A stretch of DNA of 64,000 nucleotides from Copromyces sp. CBS 386.78 (GCA_030685235.1 MU839108.1:1-64000), one strand, 5' to 3'; shown: positions 11,852-22,887, counted from the first letter of the stretch. Translations and numbers: made by a program. The notes: generated by a model from the letters alone, not told the origin.

Positions 11852-14005
11852 ATGGCTTCAGGCGACCAAAAGACCCGAGGGCCTCCTCCCGGGCCGTATG
11901 ATTTGGTTGAATCATTCAATGGCGTGATTTCAAAGAGGGACAAGGGCGAGTTTGAACCCATCAAATCCGAAGAAAAAGACATCACGCCGACCAACCCGGA
12001 GGCGTTAATCGAAAAATCAGAGGCCAAATACAACAAGCTTCTGGTCAATGATGCCACGAAGGAATATTTCCTGCAACGTGAGGAGGTCCAAAGGCGCGAG
12101 AATGCACTTGGGTTCGACCACCATTGCACAAAGGAGGCGGAAGAATGGGAGGTGGACGCAAACACGGTGTTCCAAAAACTCAAGAAGCTGGATGTCGAAG
12201 AGGTCTACGACAAGGAGGCCAGAATCGAGGGGTATGCTGGACAGGAACACAAGCGCGTCCCTGGGGATCGTTTTCTACTCAATGCCCCGATTATTGAGAA
12301 AACGAGACTCTACCGGGCCATCCAGAAGATGCCCAAAGGCGCCCATCTTCACATACACTTCAACGCCAATTTGCTCCCTGAAGTGTTACTCAACATTGCG
12401 AAAGAGCAAGACCACATGTACATCCAGAGCGACATACCTCTAACCAGCAAGGAGGCCTTTGAGCGATGCCACTTGAGGTTTAGCATTCTCAGCAAGCCTT
12501 CAAATCGACCAAATCTCTTCACACTGGCTGATCCCTTATCCGTCGAACGCTCTAAGGGGGAGACTGAAAATGAGAAACACGTCATGTCTTTCAAAGCATT
12601 CCGTGCCGAATTTGTGGACAACTACACAACGGCTTATGTAGACGACGACAGATCTCTGTTAAGGGTGGTAGCTGAGAAAGATCTCGTCGATGAATATTTG
12701 ACACGCAAAATCGTGTTTCAGGCGGATGAGGCTTACAGTCCGCATCAAACAGCTAAGGGGTAGGTTCAACGTGGACTCTTCTTTTGTGCGAGGCGCAAAG
12801 CTAATATCATCTACAGTGCCTGGCAGAGGTTTAATGCTCACACAAAGATGATGAAAGGGCTGTTCAACTATTACTCAGCATACAAGGAGTACACGCAAAA
12901 GTGCTTGTGGGAGTTCGTGGACGACAACATCCAATACGCCGAAATTCGCCCCAACTTCATGAAGAACAACCAGGTTTGGTTCGACGATGGGACTGGCCAA
13001 ACTGACAATTTCGGAATAATGAACCTCATCATCGGTGAGTATGAGAAATTCCAGAAGGCTCACGGGGGAAAAGTCTTCAAGGGGCTCAAAATCATCTACT
13101 GCACGCCACGGTCTTTCGACCCCGAGCAGGTCAAATTTGCCCTGGACGAGTGCTTGGATATGAAGCGCCATGAAAAATATGGCAAATACATCGCTGGTAA
13201 GTCGATCCTGGGCCCACACCAGTGGGCGATAACTAATAAAGTATATAGGGTTCGATCTTGTTGGCGAGGAAGGCAACGGTCATCCACTCAGTTACTTCAT
13301 CCCGCAGTTCCTAGAGTTCAAGGAAAAATGCAAGGACAAGCCAGCGGTAGAGATTCCGTTTTTGTTCCATTGCGGCGAGACTCTGGATGTCGGCACAGAG
13401 ACCGACGGCAACCTAGTGGACGCTCTCCTTCTCGGATCAAAACGTATTGGCCATGGCTTCGCGTTGGCTTGGCATCCATACATCATGCAGCAAATGAAGA
13501 AGCGAAACATATGCGTTGAGGTGTGCCCTATATCCAACGAGATCTTGGGCCTCACCCCAAGGATCAGCGGGCATACAGTTTATAGCTTGCTGGCGAACGA
13601 TGTGCATTGCACCCTCAGCACCGACAACGGGACTCTTTTCAGGTTCGTTCCTGTAGAATCTGGCTTGGTGTTCAGCCTGCTAACAGACATTCATACAGGT
13701 CTCGCTTGTCTCATGACTTCTACCAAATCACGGTAGGGAAGGCGGATATGACACTTCATGGCTTACGCCAACTGATTGAGTGGAGCATTGACCACGCCAT
13801 GATGGATGACGAGGAGAGGAACGAGACCAGGAAGACATGGGAGAAGCTATGGAAGGAGTTCTGTATCCAGCTGTTCGAGGAAGGTAAGCACTTGCCGAAG
13901 GAAAAAAAGAACAAGACGGAGGAAAACAAGAACAAGACGGAGGAAAATAAGAACTCGCCGGAGGAAAGTAAGAACTTGCTGGACGAGGATGAGGAGAAGC
14001 CCTAG
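11852..14005 (+). CDS. Adenosine deaminase-related growth factor (CECR1/ADGF-type) family protein, four exons
   Basis: Predicted adenosine deaminase of the ADGF/CECR1 branch (adenosine to inosine, zinc dependent). Exons are 11852-12759, 12817-13196, 13249-13642 and 13699-14005, with GT-AG introns of 57, 52 and 56 nt; all junctions keep frame and give 662 residues. Visible motifs are MPKGAHLHIHFNA (zinc H-x-H, about residues 167-169), a DDNIQYAEIRPNF segment, FHCGET (HAGE-like), KRIGHGFAL (zinc His), CVEVCPISN and STDNGTLF. In the last, the metal-binding Asp is kept but the second Asp of the usual DD pair is Asn. The C-terminus is a Lys/Glu/Asn-rich repeat of about 30 residues from 18-bp DNA repeats. 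No clear signal peptide is seen, unlike secreted animal ADGFs. The start is uncertain: in-frame ATGs at 11642 and 11732 would add 70 or 40 residues, and 11732 has the better purine at -3. The family call is firm; activity is inferred. Confidence 0.82.
13903..13978 (+). repeat. 18-bp coding tandem repeat in the adenosine deaminase C-terminus
   Basis: AAGAACAAGACGGAGGAA and close variants run about four times in succession, encoding a KNKTEE-like repeat (KNKTEEN, KNKTEEN, KNSPEES, KNLLDE). The units diverge toward the 3' end. The tail follows the last catalytic-domain helix and is unlikely to be needed for catalysis. Confidence 0.75.
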
Positions 14006-16241
14006 TTTCCAAGACTTTGGATTCTGGGCGGCGAGTTATGACCGATGTTACGAAGAGATGGTCTACGATACATCCATGACTGGGATTTGAACGTTGTGTG
14101 GCTTTGCTTTTTTATTATTATTACTTTTGTGGGAAGTTTCCTCAAAGACGACGGGATGGACGATGAGGGGCGGCAGGTTTAGAACGAAGGGAATTCGAAG
14201 GCATGTTGGCGCAATGGTCTTATCGGTCAACTCAGAACCGATGATTTTTCTTTTGTCTTGATTCACGCGAGATCTTTGTGGTTATCTACACACGTTAGAG
14301 AGGCGTCTTCTTTTTGTCGTTTCCTCATTATCCATGAGGGAAATTCCCCTACTGCTCATCAAGAAGCACCCTGGGCCTTGCTTAACCTTTAATGTTTCCT
14401 CTACCTTGTGCTCTGTACGTTTCGATCAATGCTTCTTCTATGATTTTTCACTGCGTATGGCAAAAACTCCCCATCTTCATTCGGGACCGTTATCCCCCCC
14501 TTCCACAGCTCGATAAGCAAAACGGCTACCGGCAGCATATACTCACAGCCTCATGACATTGATTGGGGGCTGAGACATGACAAGGAAAGGACTATGACCC
14601 GTCACACAATAACCACACTTCTCATCTCCTAGGCGTCCAAAGATCAGCCATCACTCAGAACAACCACGGAGAGCCTCGCGTGGCTCACTCCTCTCGACCG
14701 CCCATATTGCCCGCTCTATCCGCCTGATGTCTGATGTCGGCCGCCCCAAGACAACCCTACCATCTACCAACTGGTCCAGTGACGCCTCCACCTTGGCAAC
14801 CACTTCCGCTTTTCTCCAAACATATCGCATTTCGACCACATACAGGCTGACAAACCGCCAGACTCGGATTCACAATTTACACACAAAATGCAAGGTTCTC
14901 CAGTCGATGTTCTTGAGGCCAGGGAAGGAGGGGGAAGGGGTCTCATGCAGCCTGACGCGCTGGATCCATACCCAAAATGATAACACGCCTATAACGCCGG
15001 CCGTACAACCAACCAGATTGGTCGGTAATAGCGCTGCCTACGGACCAAGTGCAACCAAGCGGCACCACACCCACCATTCCCATTTGCCCATTTCGAGATC
15101 AGCCCCTGCGTCCTACATGTGCGGTGCTTGGTGGTGGTTCGCTATCCGCGAGAAGTCTCGGGCCATCACTTCCTCCATTTGTCGCCGGTTTTTGCCTGCC
15201 CCGAGTATGGGGGCCATAACTAGAAACTCTGGGGGCTCTTTGGGAGGCTGTGATGGTTGAGTTGTTCCCGCGAGGGTTGCATTTTCATTCATCCCAGGCG
15301 GGGGCGCGGTTTTAGTTCGGGCTGTTATAACACTTCAAGGAGGCTCATATCGTCGTCAATCGAAGACGGGATTATTAGGCGACTTTCGATGCATCTTTTT
15401 CTCTGCTCTTTTATGCAGTTCGTTCTCTCTCAAGTTATTCCCATTCTCCAGACACCGCTATCAAGTGTGCCGAGTTCCACCCAGTCTCTATTTACAACAC
15501 TCTCCAACTTTTTCCCCCTTACCCTTGTCGACATACCCAACCTAGCATCCAAAGGTGGGAGGCTGGTTTACCCATCGCCTAGAACTAGCTGGGCGCGTTG
15601 CGACTTGCAGCGGATTTCTACGTGTACAGGCCTTCTTTTTTTGGTCCCTTCATAGGTGGAGACTCCACTTTGGTGGCGCTGCTTTTACAAAGATCCTCAC
15701 CTTGAGAACCCCCAAGAACGGATCTTTAGGAAGTAGTGCTGACGCCCCGTCATTTAGAGACGCAGCCTTGTCTGGTTTGTTGAGTGGGAAAACTGACTTG
15801 CCTTCTGAAGAGTTCAAAAAGGAGGGCTTGGGACTTTGAGAACCTTTGCGACTTCTCTCTTTTTAACTTTTACTCTGGTTATTTCGGTTTCTTTTGCTCA
15901 GAGTAATTACTCGGTATGTTGTTCCATGTCTTCAATGTACAACAACAGCACTCTTTGACATATATAGAACTAACGGAGTGTTGACAGACATCATATACAG
16001 ACTCACCACCACCCTGCTTCGTACATATCCCCGATCGGAATACCAATACCGAAAGATCTTTCTGAGGGCAAACGTCTGCAAAGTGGTTGCATTTGGATCA
16101 CGTTTGAGCCCGCCAGCAACACAGCGCCCCTACACCTTACGAACGACGTCAAGCCATTGGTTACCACCATAGGTATATCTGACGTTCCACGATAGTCCAC
16201 AAACGAAACCTCTGTCTTAATAGACCAGTTCCTCCGCCATC
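14006..16241. other. Intergenic region between the adenosine deaminase and membrane protein genes
   Basis: This is the 3' flank of the deaminase gene and the promoter and leader of the gene at 16242. Several open frames of 60-180 codons overlap on both strands (for example 14727-15260 and 15257-15655) but show no domain, no consistent codon bias and no splice-supported extension. I regard it as non-coding. Confidence 0.5.
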
Positions 16242-17882
16242 ATGCCCGACACCGACGGGGAAGGTTTCTATCACTGGTTCCCCTGGGGCAAGAACATCCA
16301 GGAGGGATGGAGTTTCGATGTCATCACGCTGCTGGCCATCATTGGCGAGGGCAGCGTTGCTGAATTCGCTCAAACCATCACCGCTAGCTCGCTCTGCATG
16401 CTTCCGCGCCTGATTCCCGCTCCACAGGCCCTTCTCCGTCCCCAGCGGCCACAGCGACTACCCGAAGTCCACGCCAAACTGGCGGGCGTCTACGGCGGTA
16501 CTCTGCTCGACTCCGTCGGCTTCTTTGCCAACATCTTGCACCCGCTTGACGAATACAAGCCGTTCGACTTTAGAGTGTTCGAGATCAAGCACACACATCT
16601 CCTCAAGCCCGATGTCAGGAGACGGCTGGAGAACGAAGGCTTCCTGGGGACTGTTTTCGGTCTCCGCTGGCTTAAGAGAAAGAAGGCGAAGAAGCAGGAG
16701 CAAAAGAACAGCGAGATCACAATCAACAACACGCGGGAGAACGGGGCAAGGCACGAAATCAACAGCGATGCGGGCAGGGACGCAGACGCCGACGCCATCA
16801 GAAGGCGAAACGGGGGCACCGACGGGAAGCACGTCACCCTCAACGTCGACGCCGAGCACGGCGACCACATCCCCACTCCGGGCATCAACCGCCAACCAAC
16901 CATGGCCGAGCGCATCACCGACATCGTCACGGCTCCCAAAATGATGACGCCGCAGCGCATCGCCAGCAGTCCCAACGCGCGCTACACGGTCCCACCCGCC
17001 CTGGATTCGCCCATGCACGTCATTAACCTCTTCTCTTTCCTCATCACCATCGCGATCCTCATCATCTCGGCCTACTGGCACGACGGCGCGGCCGTGACTG
17101 CCATCGTGACCATCTCCGTGTCCGCCTCCGTCATGGGCTACGCCTCTTGGTGGTACCCTCTGCTTATGGCGCGACAAGCCAACGCCAAGGTCCCGCCCGG
17201 AGACGTGGTCATCCGCACGCGCGAGGGCGCCTTCTTGGTGGTCAAATGCACCGAGGAAGTCGCGCGCGAGCTGTACCAGGGCACGGAAGAGTGCCGCTAT
17301 GTTTCCACAAAATACCACCGTCTGTTCATGGGCATCGCCATGGTTCTCTTGATGGTGGCTGTCGTGTTGCTGGGGAACTGTCGGTGGTCGTCGCAAGCCT
17401 TGATTGGTGGCGCTTATGTTTTGTTGAATAGCATCTACTGGGTCTGCGGTCTACTGCCGCAGCGCTTCTTCTGGGATTTGTCGAGGTACACCATCACCGA
17501 CATCACCCCGGAGGACGTGAAGAGCAACGATAAGAATGACGTGCCGCCTAATTTCACGAGGACGCTGTGGTACGCGATCCGCGAGACCAAGAAGGATGCG
17601 TGGGTTGATAGGTCGGGTGCCCTCCCCGGCACGCTCCAGTGGAAGAAGTGGCTGGAGGAGGCGCTGAGGGCCGCCAACGAGGGGACCCATGATTGGGATG
17701 CGGTGGGCAGGAAGGATGCCATTATGAGGGAGAATCCGGATGCGTATGTCAGCAGGGAGCCGTCAAATATGGTCAAGCAGCATGATGTTGGGCATTGGCC
17801 GAATGACCCGGCGGCGCAGAAGGCCCCGTTGGATCAAGTGCAGCCGTCGCCTTTTCAGCATCCTGGGGGGGCTTCGCTGTGA
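16242..17882 (+). CDS. Hypothetical four-helix membrane protein, 546 residues
   Basis: Single-exon frame starting in a good context (purine at -3, CATCATGCC). I do not recognise the family. The N-terminal 140 residues are mixed and contain a semi-hydrophobic stretch (about 28-55). A Lys/Arg/Asp-rich linker follows at about 140-245. Then two hydrophobic helices lie at about 258-280 and 283-305, and two more at about 360-381 and 385-407 (segments MGIAMVLLMVAVVLLG and ALIGGAYVLLNSIYWVCG). The C-terminal 140 residues are polar, with Trp-containing segments (TLWYAIRETKKDAWVDRS, LQWKKWLEEAL). The layout suggests an integral membrane protein with large polar ends on each side; topology and location are unknown. 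GC-rich third positions across the frame, and only shadow frames opposite it, support real coding. Neighbouring genes give no functional clue. Confidence 0.75.
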   Translation: MPDTDGEGFYHWFPWGKNIQEGWSFDVITLLAIIGEGSVAEFAQTITASSLCMLPRLIPAPQALLRPQRPQRLPEVHAKLAGVYGGTLLDSVGFFANILHPLDEYKPFDFRVFEIKHTHLLKPDVRRRLENEGFLGTVFGLRWLKRKKAKKQEQKNSEITINNTRENGARHEINSDAGRDADADAIRRRNGGTDGKHVTLNVDAEHGDHIPTPGINRQPTMAERITDIVTAPKMMTPQRIASSPNARYTVPPALDSPMHVINLFSFLITIAILIISAYWHDGAAVTAIVTISVSASVMGYASWWYPLLMARQANAKVPPGDVVIRTREGAFLVVKCTEEVARELYQGTEECRYVSTKYHRLFMGIAMVLLMVAVVLLGNCRWSSQALIGGAYVLLNSIYWVCGLLPQRFFWDLSRYTITDITPEDVKSNDKNDVPPNFTRTLWYAIRETKKDAWVDRSGALPGTLQWKKWLEEALRAANEGTHDWDAVGRKDAIMRENPDAYVSREPSNMVKQHDVGHWPNDPAAQKAPLDQVQPSPFQHPGGASL

Positions 17883-20800
17883 TGATGGTACTTGATGATT
17901 TCTGGAGTCTCAGATCTTTTTTGGATGGGTTTGGATTTTTATTTTCTGGGTTCGATATAATATACCTGGTCATGTTATCAACTGGCCGCTTCAAGCAGGC
18001 GAGGTAAGTGTTTGGTAGGCTCGATATGGCTCTGGTTTTGCATGACGACTAGACGGCGACAACCAAAATCGGCACTTAAAGAGAGGTTGTCGGAAAAAAA
18101 GAACAATGTGAAATGAATGAATGGATGAGAATGTATGAGAATAGGTTCACATATGGCAAAATGAATATGAGACATAACTTCAAAGTTGATTTGACTTGAA
18201 CAAGGAAGTTGCCATTGTGAACTTGTGCCTGTGTCTGCACTTGCTCTTGCTTGTGAACAAAGCCAAACGCTTTCATGTGAAAGCTATGCCATGCTCCATT
18301 TCAACATGTGATAAAGAGCTACGAACCTTTTTCGGCTCTGCTCCCGAGTTTTCAGAACTTGTTCCGTTCTCGTTGTCGACATCCGCGACAACCCTCAAGA
18401 GCGAGCGGACGGTATCGTCTCCACCTACCCAGTAGTGTACAGTATTCTGTGTTTCCGTGTGTCCTGATCTTTCGAGTTTCAATCACCGCTCTACTTGTAG
18501 CTGGCGATATCAGCTCGTGAAGCTTGTGAATTGTACACGTGTATGTCTCCACGATCTCCACGGCGATCACAATTGCCAAGAATGGCGTCAGCACAGGCCG
18601 GGGAGTCTCCGAGAGTCTCGCCATCCCCGAGACCCGCGCCTTGGTCCGTACCCCCACTTAGTATAAGCCAGGTCCGGAGGGAGGTCCGCACAATCCGGGC
18701 CCGTTGACCGATGGCCGTCTTGGCCGCCAAGTTTTCAAATCTTCAGCGCTAAACCAGCGAGGCTGGTAAACTACACTATGGCGACATCCCGGTGGAGTCT
18801 CCGCTCTTCGGATACCCGCCGGATAGTAATCGGTAGTGGGGTCCGGATCCTCTTCAGATCCTCCGGCGGGGGTGAAGGAGGGGGACGACGGCATCTGCCG
18901 CCGGTTTCACGATTCCGGGTTGTGTAAAACTATCCATCGGCCTCCATAGTGGCCCCGTATAGATCCGTTCTAGACCCGTGGTTGACCCGTAGTCGACACC
19001 GTGAAACGTGGTTCAGGGCTCCGGGTCGCCCGAATCGTTATCACCGTGTGCGGCGTGTGGACAGATGTCAGGGCAATGCATGCATGCATGAGCGGGCGGC
19101 AAGTTTTGAAGGGCGGCGACCTTGAATTTCTTTTCACATTTTTCTTCTTCTTAAACTTCTCGTCCTCATTGCCGTGACCGCGCTGACGGTTGGAACTGGG
19201 TGTTTCGATGGTTGAAGCAATTTGCTTTTCAAGTCAACCCAAAAAAAAAAAAAAAAAAACGTACAGTCAACGTCTTCAAGGAACCGTGAACGCTTTTGTT
19301 GACGTGCTGCGTAAAGACATCATCAACAACTCCGCTGGTTCCACTCACCTTCATGATCCATTCATGATACCGTAACATCGATTGAAGACATAATTCGGAT
19401 GCAGATCCATTGTTTCCGTCGGTTACGGCTTGTTCGGCTACCGGTATCACGACATTACCGGAGGTGAATATCTTTCAACCGGCCGACACCCGACAAGATC
19501 TTTCAACGCACCGATACCAATGTTTCCGGCTGTCGGTCTACGTACTGTATGTACGTACTGCACCGTAGGTAATCTTGAAATACCTCATAGCCAAAGGTCA
19601 AAGCATTGTTGCGGACCAACACGCTCCATTTTCCACTCTATCCCGCTGCCGCCTCCTCAACCATTCCGCTTTGTTCGAACCTATCCAACGCTATTCACAT
19701 CGAGACCGTTCGCTACTGCATCGTAAAGTGTGCCCAGCACAACGGATCTCGTTTCCAGCAGTTCGCTAAGCTGAAAGCGCACCGCTTTTTTTTAGCGTAT
19801 CGTAGCGTAGTCGGTCCTGGTACATAGTAGTCTGGCTAGTATCCGTAAAACACGTTTTTATCCGGTGCTGGGCGGTGGTGAGTCACAATCAAACCGATTT
19901 TTTAAAGTTGCCCGCCCTGGCCGCCAAGCTCATCCACTCAACAGCATCTTGGCTTCCCCGCGGAGAATGTGTGAGAGGAAATCTGCAACTGACTTTCGTG
20001 ATTCGACGACAAAGCTTGTCGTTGATCTTGAATGGCACGTTGCGTTGCGAGATCTTCACATTCACAGGAAGAACAAACTAGTTTTAGATGCCGCCAGCCT
20101 TTTTTACGTATGAGTTCGATTGTCCGATATCGTTCTCATGAAAACTCTGCCGGGTCTGGCGTAGGTGCCAGCTTCTTTTCATTGTTGGCACATGGGCCGC
20201 ACAGCTCGATAAGGCTGGCCGAGGAGAAGGATAATTCCGCACAAAGAAGCAAAAACTGGGAGCGCTACTATGTATTCCCGTGGGTATGGTATTTTCCGCT
20301 CCAACAACGACCGTGTTCACAGCACAGTGAGAGCAAGGAAGAGCCATGCGGGAGACAGTTGCGCAATTCTTGGGAAGTGGAGGAAAACGGAGTCGGGTTT
20401 CCAGTTCCAAACAGGAATCGCCGCGGGGCTTTCGTCGGTACGCAAATCGGCTGCAACTTTTTTTCTTTTTTTCTTTGCGGTGGTCGGAGCCCAGGGGAGA
20501 TCACTTACGCGGACCGGCATGGGCATATCGATGATAGTGCCCTCACTTCTGCCTTTCCTCTTGTCAGCCTGGAAAACTTTGCTGGCTTGAGGCCTTTCTT
20601 GAATGGACTCGCAGCCTTTTGGTGGCTCTTTCCATAACTACCTGGCTGATGGCTGGATGGATGCCTGAGGTGTGGACACGCGCCAGCTCCAAGCTCTGCT
20701 GTACGCTGGCTTGAAGCCATCTTGAATGTGATGCGTTCTTTCTGTGTCGTTTCGAACTTTGGAGATCGTCCTTTCCGCGCCCTTGGTTGGAGGCCCTGTC

Positions 20801-21294
20801 AATGCCTGTGTCCTTGTCTCTCCCACCACACCTCCAGGCAAGCGAGCGATGTCCATCCGGATGGCGCTCCATCATTGGCTCTTGACGTTTCGGTCGGCGG
20901 GGCTGACTGCCTCAGGTGGGGCAGTGCTTTACCAAGGAACCCGCAGGACGCTTCGTGTTTCCATCCAAGAGTCTACAGAATAGTGCTACTCACAATACAG
21001 TATTTGTGCGCATTTCCTGTTCAAGCGCTGTGACTCATACTTCCCCTTTCGGCCTGGCCGATGTCCAACCAATAGGAACACACAATAGGATCCAGTGGGT
21101 GGATTCTGGCGCCTGCATGAATTCCTGTTCACACTGTGGTACACTTTCCATCCTGGCCTTTCAGAAGGGTTTCGCGGTGGGCAACGGCCAGCCGGTTGCG
21201 CGGCAGTGCGTGGGTGCCTCGCCGGCACTGCAGCCAGGGCCGGTTTGCTGCCTGATACAAAATCCACCCCCTCCGCCCATTTTTCCCTCTTTGA
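17883..21294. other. Intergenic region upstream of the cpc-1 transcript
   Basis: No supported gene. It contains an A19 tract (19241-19259), a GC-rich block with repeated TCCGG-type words (about 18650-18900) and many short overlapping frames with no domain. TGAGTCA at 19879-19885 and TGACTCA at 21031-21037 match the CPC1/GCN4 binding consensus; the second is close to the expected cpc-1 promoter. Confidence 0.5.
21031..21037 (+). promoter_or_regulatory. CPC1/GCN4-type response element (TGACTCA)
   Basis: A perfect TGACTCA heptamer lies about 1.0 kb upstream of the CPC1 start and about 260 bp before the in-frame stop that precedes the long leader frame. GCN4/CPC1 proteins bind this sequence, and cpc-1 genes are known to be autoregulated. 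Use of this site here is inferred from position and sequence only. Confidence 0.4.
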
Positions 21295-21367
21295 CCTTCC
21301 TTTCTCTTCTCTCCAACCAAACGCACCATACCAAACCAAAACAGTATCACCAGAAGCATCCATCAAG

Positions 21368-21376
21368 ATGCGTTAA
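21368..21376 (+). promoter_or_regulatory. cpc-1 uORF (ATG CGT TAA)
   Basis: A minimal two-residue upstream ORF with A at -3. A short, permissive 5'-proximal uORF is the expected partner of a restrictive distal one in the GCN4/CPC1 mechanism. Whether it is inside the transcript depends on the unmapped transcription start. Confidence 0.45.
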
Positions 21377-21407
21377 ATCGCCCCCATTTCCCCGTCTTTT
21401 TGAACTC

Positions 21408-21431
21408 ATGTTCAGTAACCGTCAAGATTAA
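21408..21431 (+). promoter_or_regulatory. cpc-1 uORF of 7 residues
   Basis: ATG at 21408 encodes MFSNRQD and stops with TAA. The context is weak (C at -3). It is out of frame with CPC1. Either this or the ATG at 21368 could act as the reinitiation-permissive uORF1. Confidence 0.45.
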
Positions 21432-21599
21432 ACAATTTTACGTTTCCCCCTCTTCGTCAACCCCTTCAGCTCTTCCTTCCCAGGTAGATCTGAACTTCAG
21501 CACCCAGCTTCGTAGCTCGCGCTTAAGTTCTCTTACCCCCACCGCCACCATTCACGGCCAAGACTTCTCAGTCTTCACCACGGATTCCCAACAGTCAAC

Positions 21600-21722
21600 A
21601 TGGCTTCCCTCCAGTTCACCGAGCCTGCCGGCACTCTCCGCGCAATCACCAGCACAACAACAGCCACCACTTCAAGACTTTGTCTTGTTCGATCAGCCGA
21701 TCACACAACACCGTCCACATAA
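21600..21722 (+). promoter_or_regulatory. cpc-1 uORF2, 41 codons including stop
   Basis: ATG at 21600 has a strong context (AAC before it, G at +4) and opens 40 sense codons ending with TAA at 21720-21722. From memory, the N. crassa cpc-1 leader has uORFs of 20 and 41 codons, so the length of uORF2 is conserved. It overlaps the CPC1-frame extension in another frame. No further ATG occurs until 22036, so ribosomes bypassing this uORF would next meet the CPC1 start. Confidence 0.75.
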
Positions 21723-22035
21723 TCGCAACGCTCTCCACCCTCCCACCCGAGGTATCAACCTGAATCAGCAACATCGTAGCCAGCATCTTTCTCCGTCTCT
21801 GCAGAACCAGCGAGTTGCAAACATTATCCAGGCCACAGGGCACCCAACTACTTCTTCGGCTTTCACCAATCGGTACAGCTCTACTCAGAACTCGCGTCCG
21901 CAACTGTTCTACGCTTCCTCAGCACCTTTTTCAGCTTTGTATCTGAACACCCAGAACCGCGCACAGCAGCGCCCTCCTGTTCCCTTGTTTCCCAAAAGTA
22001 CCGGTAGCATTCCGCACGGAAAGCAGGGCAACAAG

Positions 22036-22887
22036 ATGTTCTCAGGTAATTACACCTTCTATCACCAGCCGCCTGCCAACATGCGCTTACAACCTCATTC
22101 AGAACTGGATCTGTTGGATTTCGCCACCTTTGACGGTGGAGCTACCACCGAGGCGGTGTTCGCTTCGCCTGCCAACCAGACATACGATCTTTCGAGCAGC
22201 GTCCCCAGCTCCGTCTCCAACATGGGCACTGTCTCGCCTCAGGAGCTTCTGCTCCATGAGCCGTACTTGTCTGCCCCTAGCTCCACTGCTCTTACGGCTT
22301 TGACTTCGCCTTCGATCTTCGACGGTTCGCCGGATTTCGACCACTTCGACATCTCTCCCAGCTTTGGCCATAGCGACCTGGACAACCCAGACTCTTGGTT
22401 CTCGCTCTTCCCTGATGCCAAACCGCCACCTGAGGCTCAGGCTCAGACTCAGACTCAGGCTGAGCAGCAAACACAACCGCAGCCTGATTTGATCCAGTCT
22501 GTGCAGCAGACCGTTCAGCCGTCCGTCGAGCAAGCAGTCCACTCTGTTGAAGCTTCGCCTGCTACCCAATCTGAGGATTTGGAGGTTTCTTCTCCGGGCT
22601 CTGGTCATCAGAGGAGGAAGTCGTCTGCCAGCTCTCCTAGCGGCCGTCACTCGTCGGTCGCTGGTGTTGGCTCTCGCCGTCGCGACAAGCCTCTGCCTCC
22701 CATTATTGTCGAGGATCCTTCCGATGTCGTTGCCATGAAGCGCGCCCGCAACACCTTGGCCGCTCGCAAGTCTCGCGAGCGCAAGGCCCAGCGCTTGGAG
22801 GAGTTGGAAGCCAAGATCGAGGAACTCATCGCAGAGCGCGACCGTTGGAAGAACCTGGCTTTGGCGCACGGTGCGTCTAAGGAGTAA
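22036..22887 (+). CDS. cpc-1: Cross-pathway control protein 1, GCN4-type bZIP transcription activator
   Basis: Nuclear activator of amino acid biosynthesis genes during amino acid starvation; it binds TGACTCA-type sites as a dimer. The 283-residue product (N. crassa CPC1 is about 270) ends in a classic bZIP: the basic region is at about 234-251 ([16 protein letters not shown]) and the short GCN4-type zipper at about 254-280. The N-terminal two thirds are rich in Ser, Pro, Gln, Asp and Phe (for example [16 protein letters not shown]), as expected of acidic/hydrophobic activation regions. There is a Gln/Thr repeat at about 134-150 and an Arg/Ser-rich stretch just before the basic region. ATG 22036 was chosen because it is the first AUG after uORF2, has A at -3 and gives the family length; upstream in-frame starts would have to be non-AUG. 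Expression is probably controlled by the uORFs. gcn20 follows convergently. Confidence 0.95.
   Translation: MFSGNYTFYHQPPANMRLQPHSELDLLDFATFDGGATTEAVFASPANQTYDLSSSVPSSVSNMGTVSPQELLLHEPYLSAPSSTALTALTSPSIFDGSPDFDHFDISPSFGHSDLDNPDSWFSLFPDAKPPPEAQAQTQTQAEQQTQPQPDLIQSVQQTVQPSVEQAVHSVEASPATQSEDLEVSSPGSGHQRRKSSASSPSGRHSSVAGVGSRRRDKPLPPIIVEDPSDVVAMKRARNTLAARKSRERKAQRLEELEAKIEELIAERDRWKNLALAHGASKE

Larger units (their letters stand above)
21295..22035 (+). other. Open, nearly AUG-free 5' extension of the CPC1 reading frame
   Basis: After a TGA at 21292-21294, the CPC1 frame stays open for 741 nt up to its ATG at 22036, with no stop and no in-frame ATG. The extension would be rich in Gln, Ser, Pro and Asn and includes a QDFVLFDQP segment. 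In-frame near-cognate codons include TTG at 21400 and CTG at 21490 (context GATCTGA). Published work on N. crassa cpc-1 described the same kind of stop-free extension and initiation at near-cognate codons giving longer CPC1 forms. That knowledge supports a real, conserved feature here; use in this species is inferred. Confidence 0.65.

Noticed and set aside
16458..17396. 312-codon minus-strand frame opposite the membrane protein gene
   Set aside because: Composition is Gly/Asp/Val/Arg-skewed with no domain, as expected antisense to GC-rich coding DNA.
21400..22887. A single 495-codon cpc-1 frame starting at 21400
   Set aside because: The codon at 21400 is TTG, not ATG. The first AUG of this frame is 22036, which gives the CPC1 family length. 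The upstream part is described as a leader extension instead.
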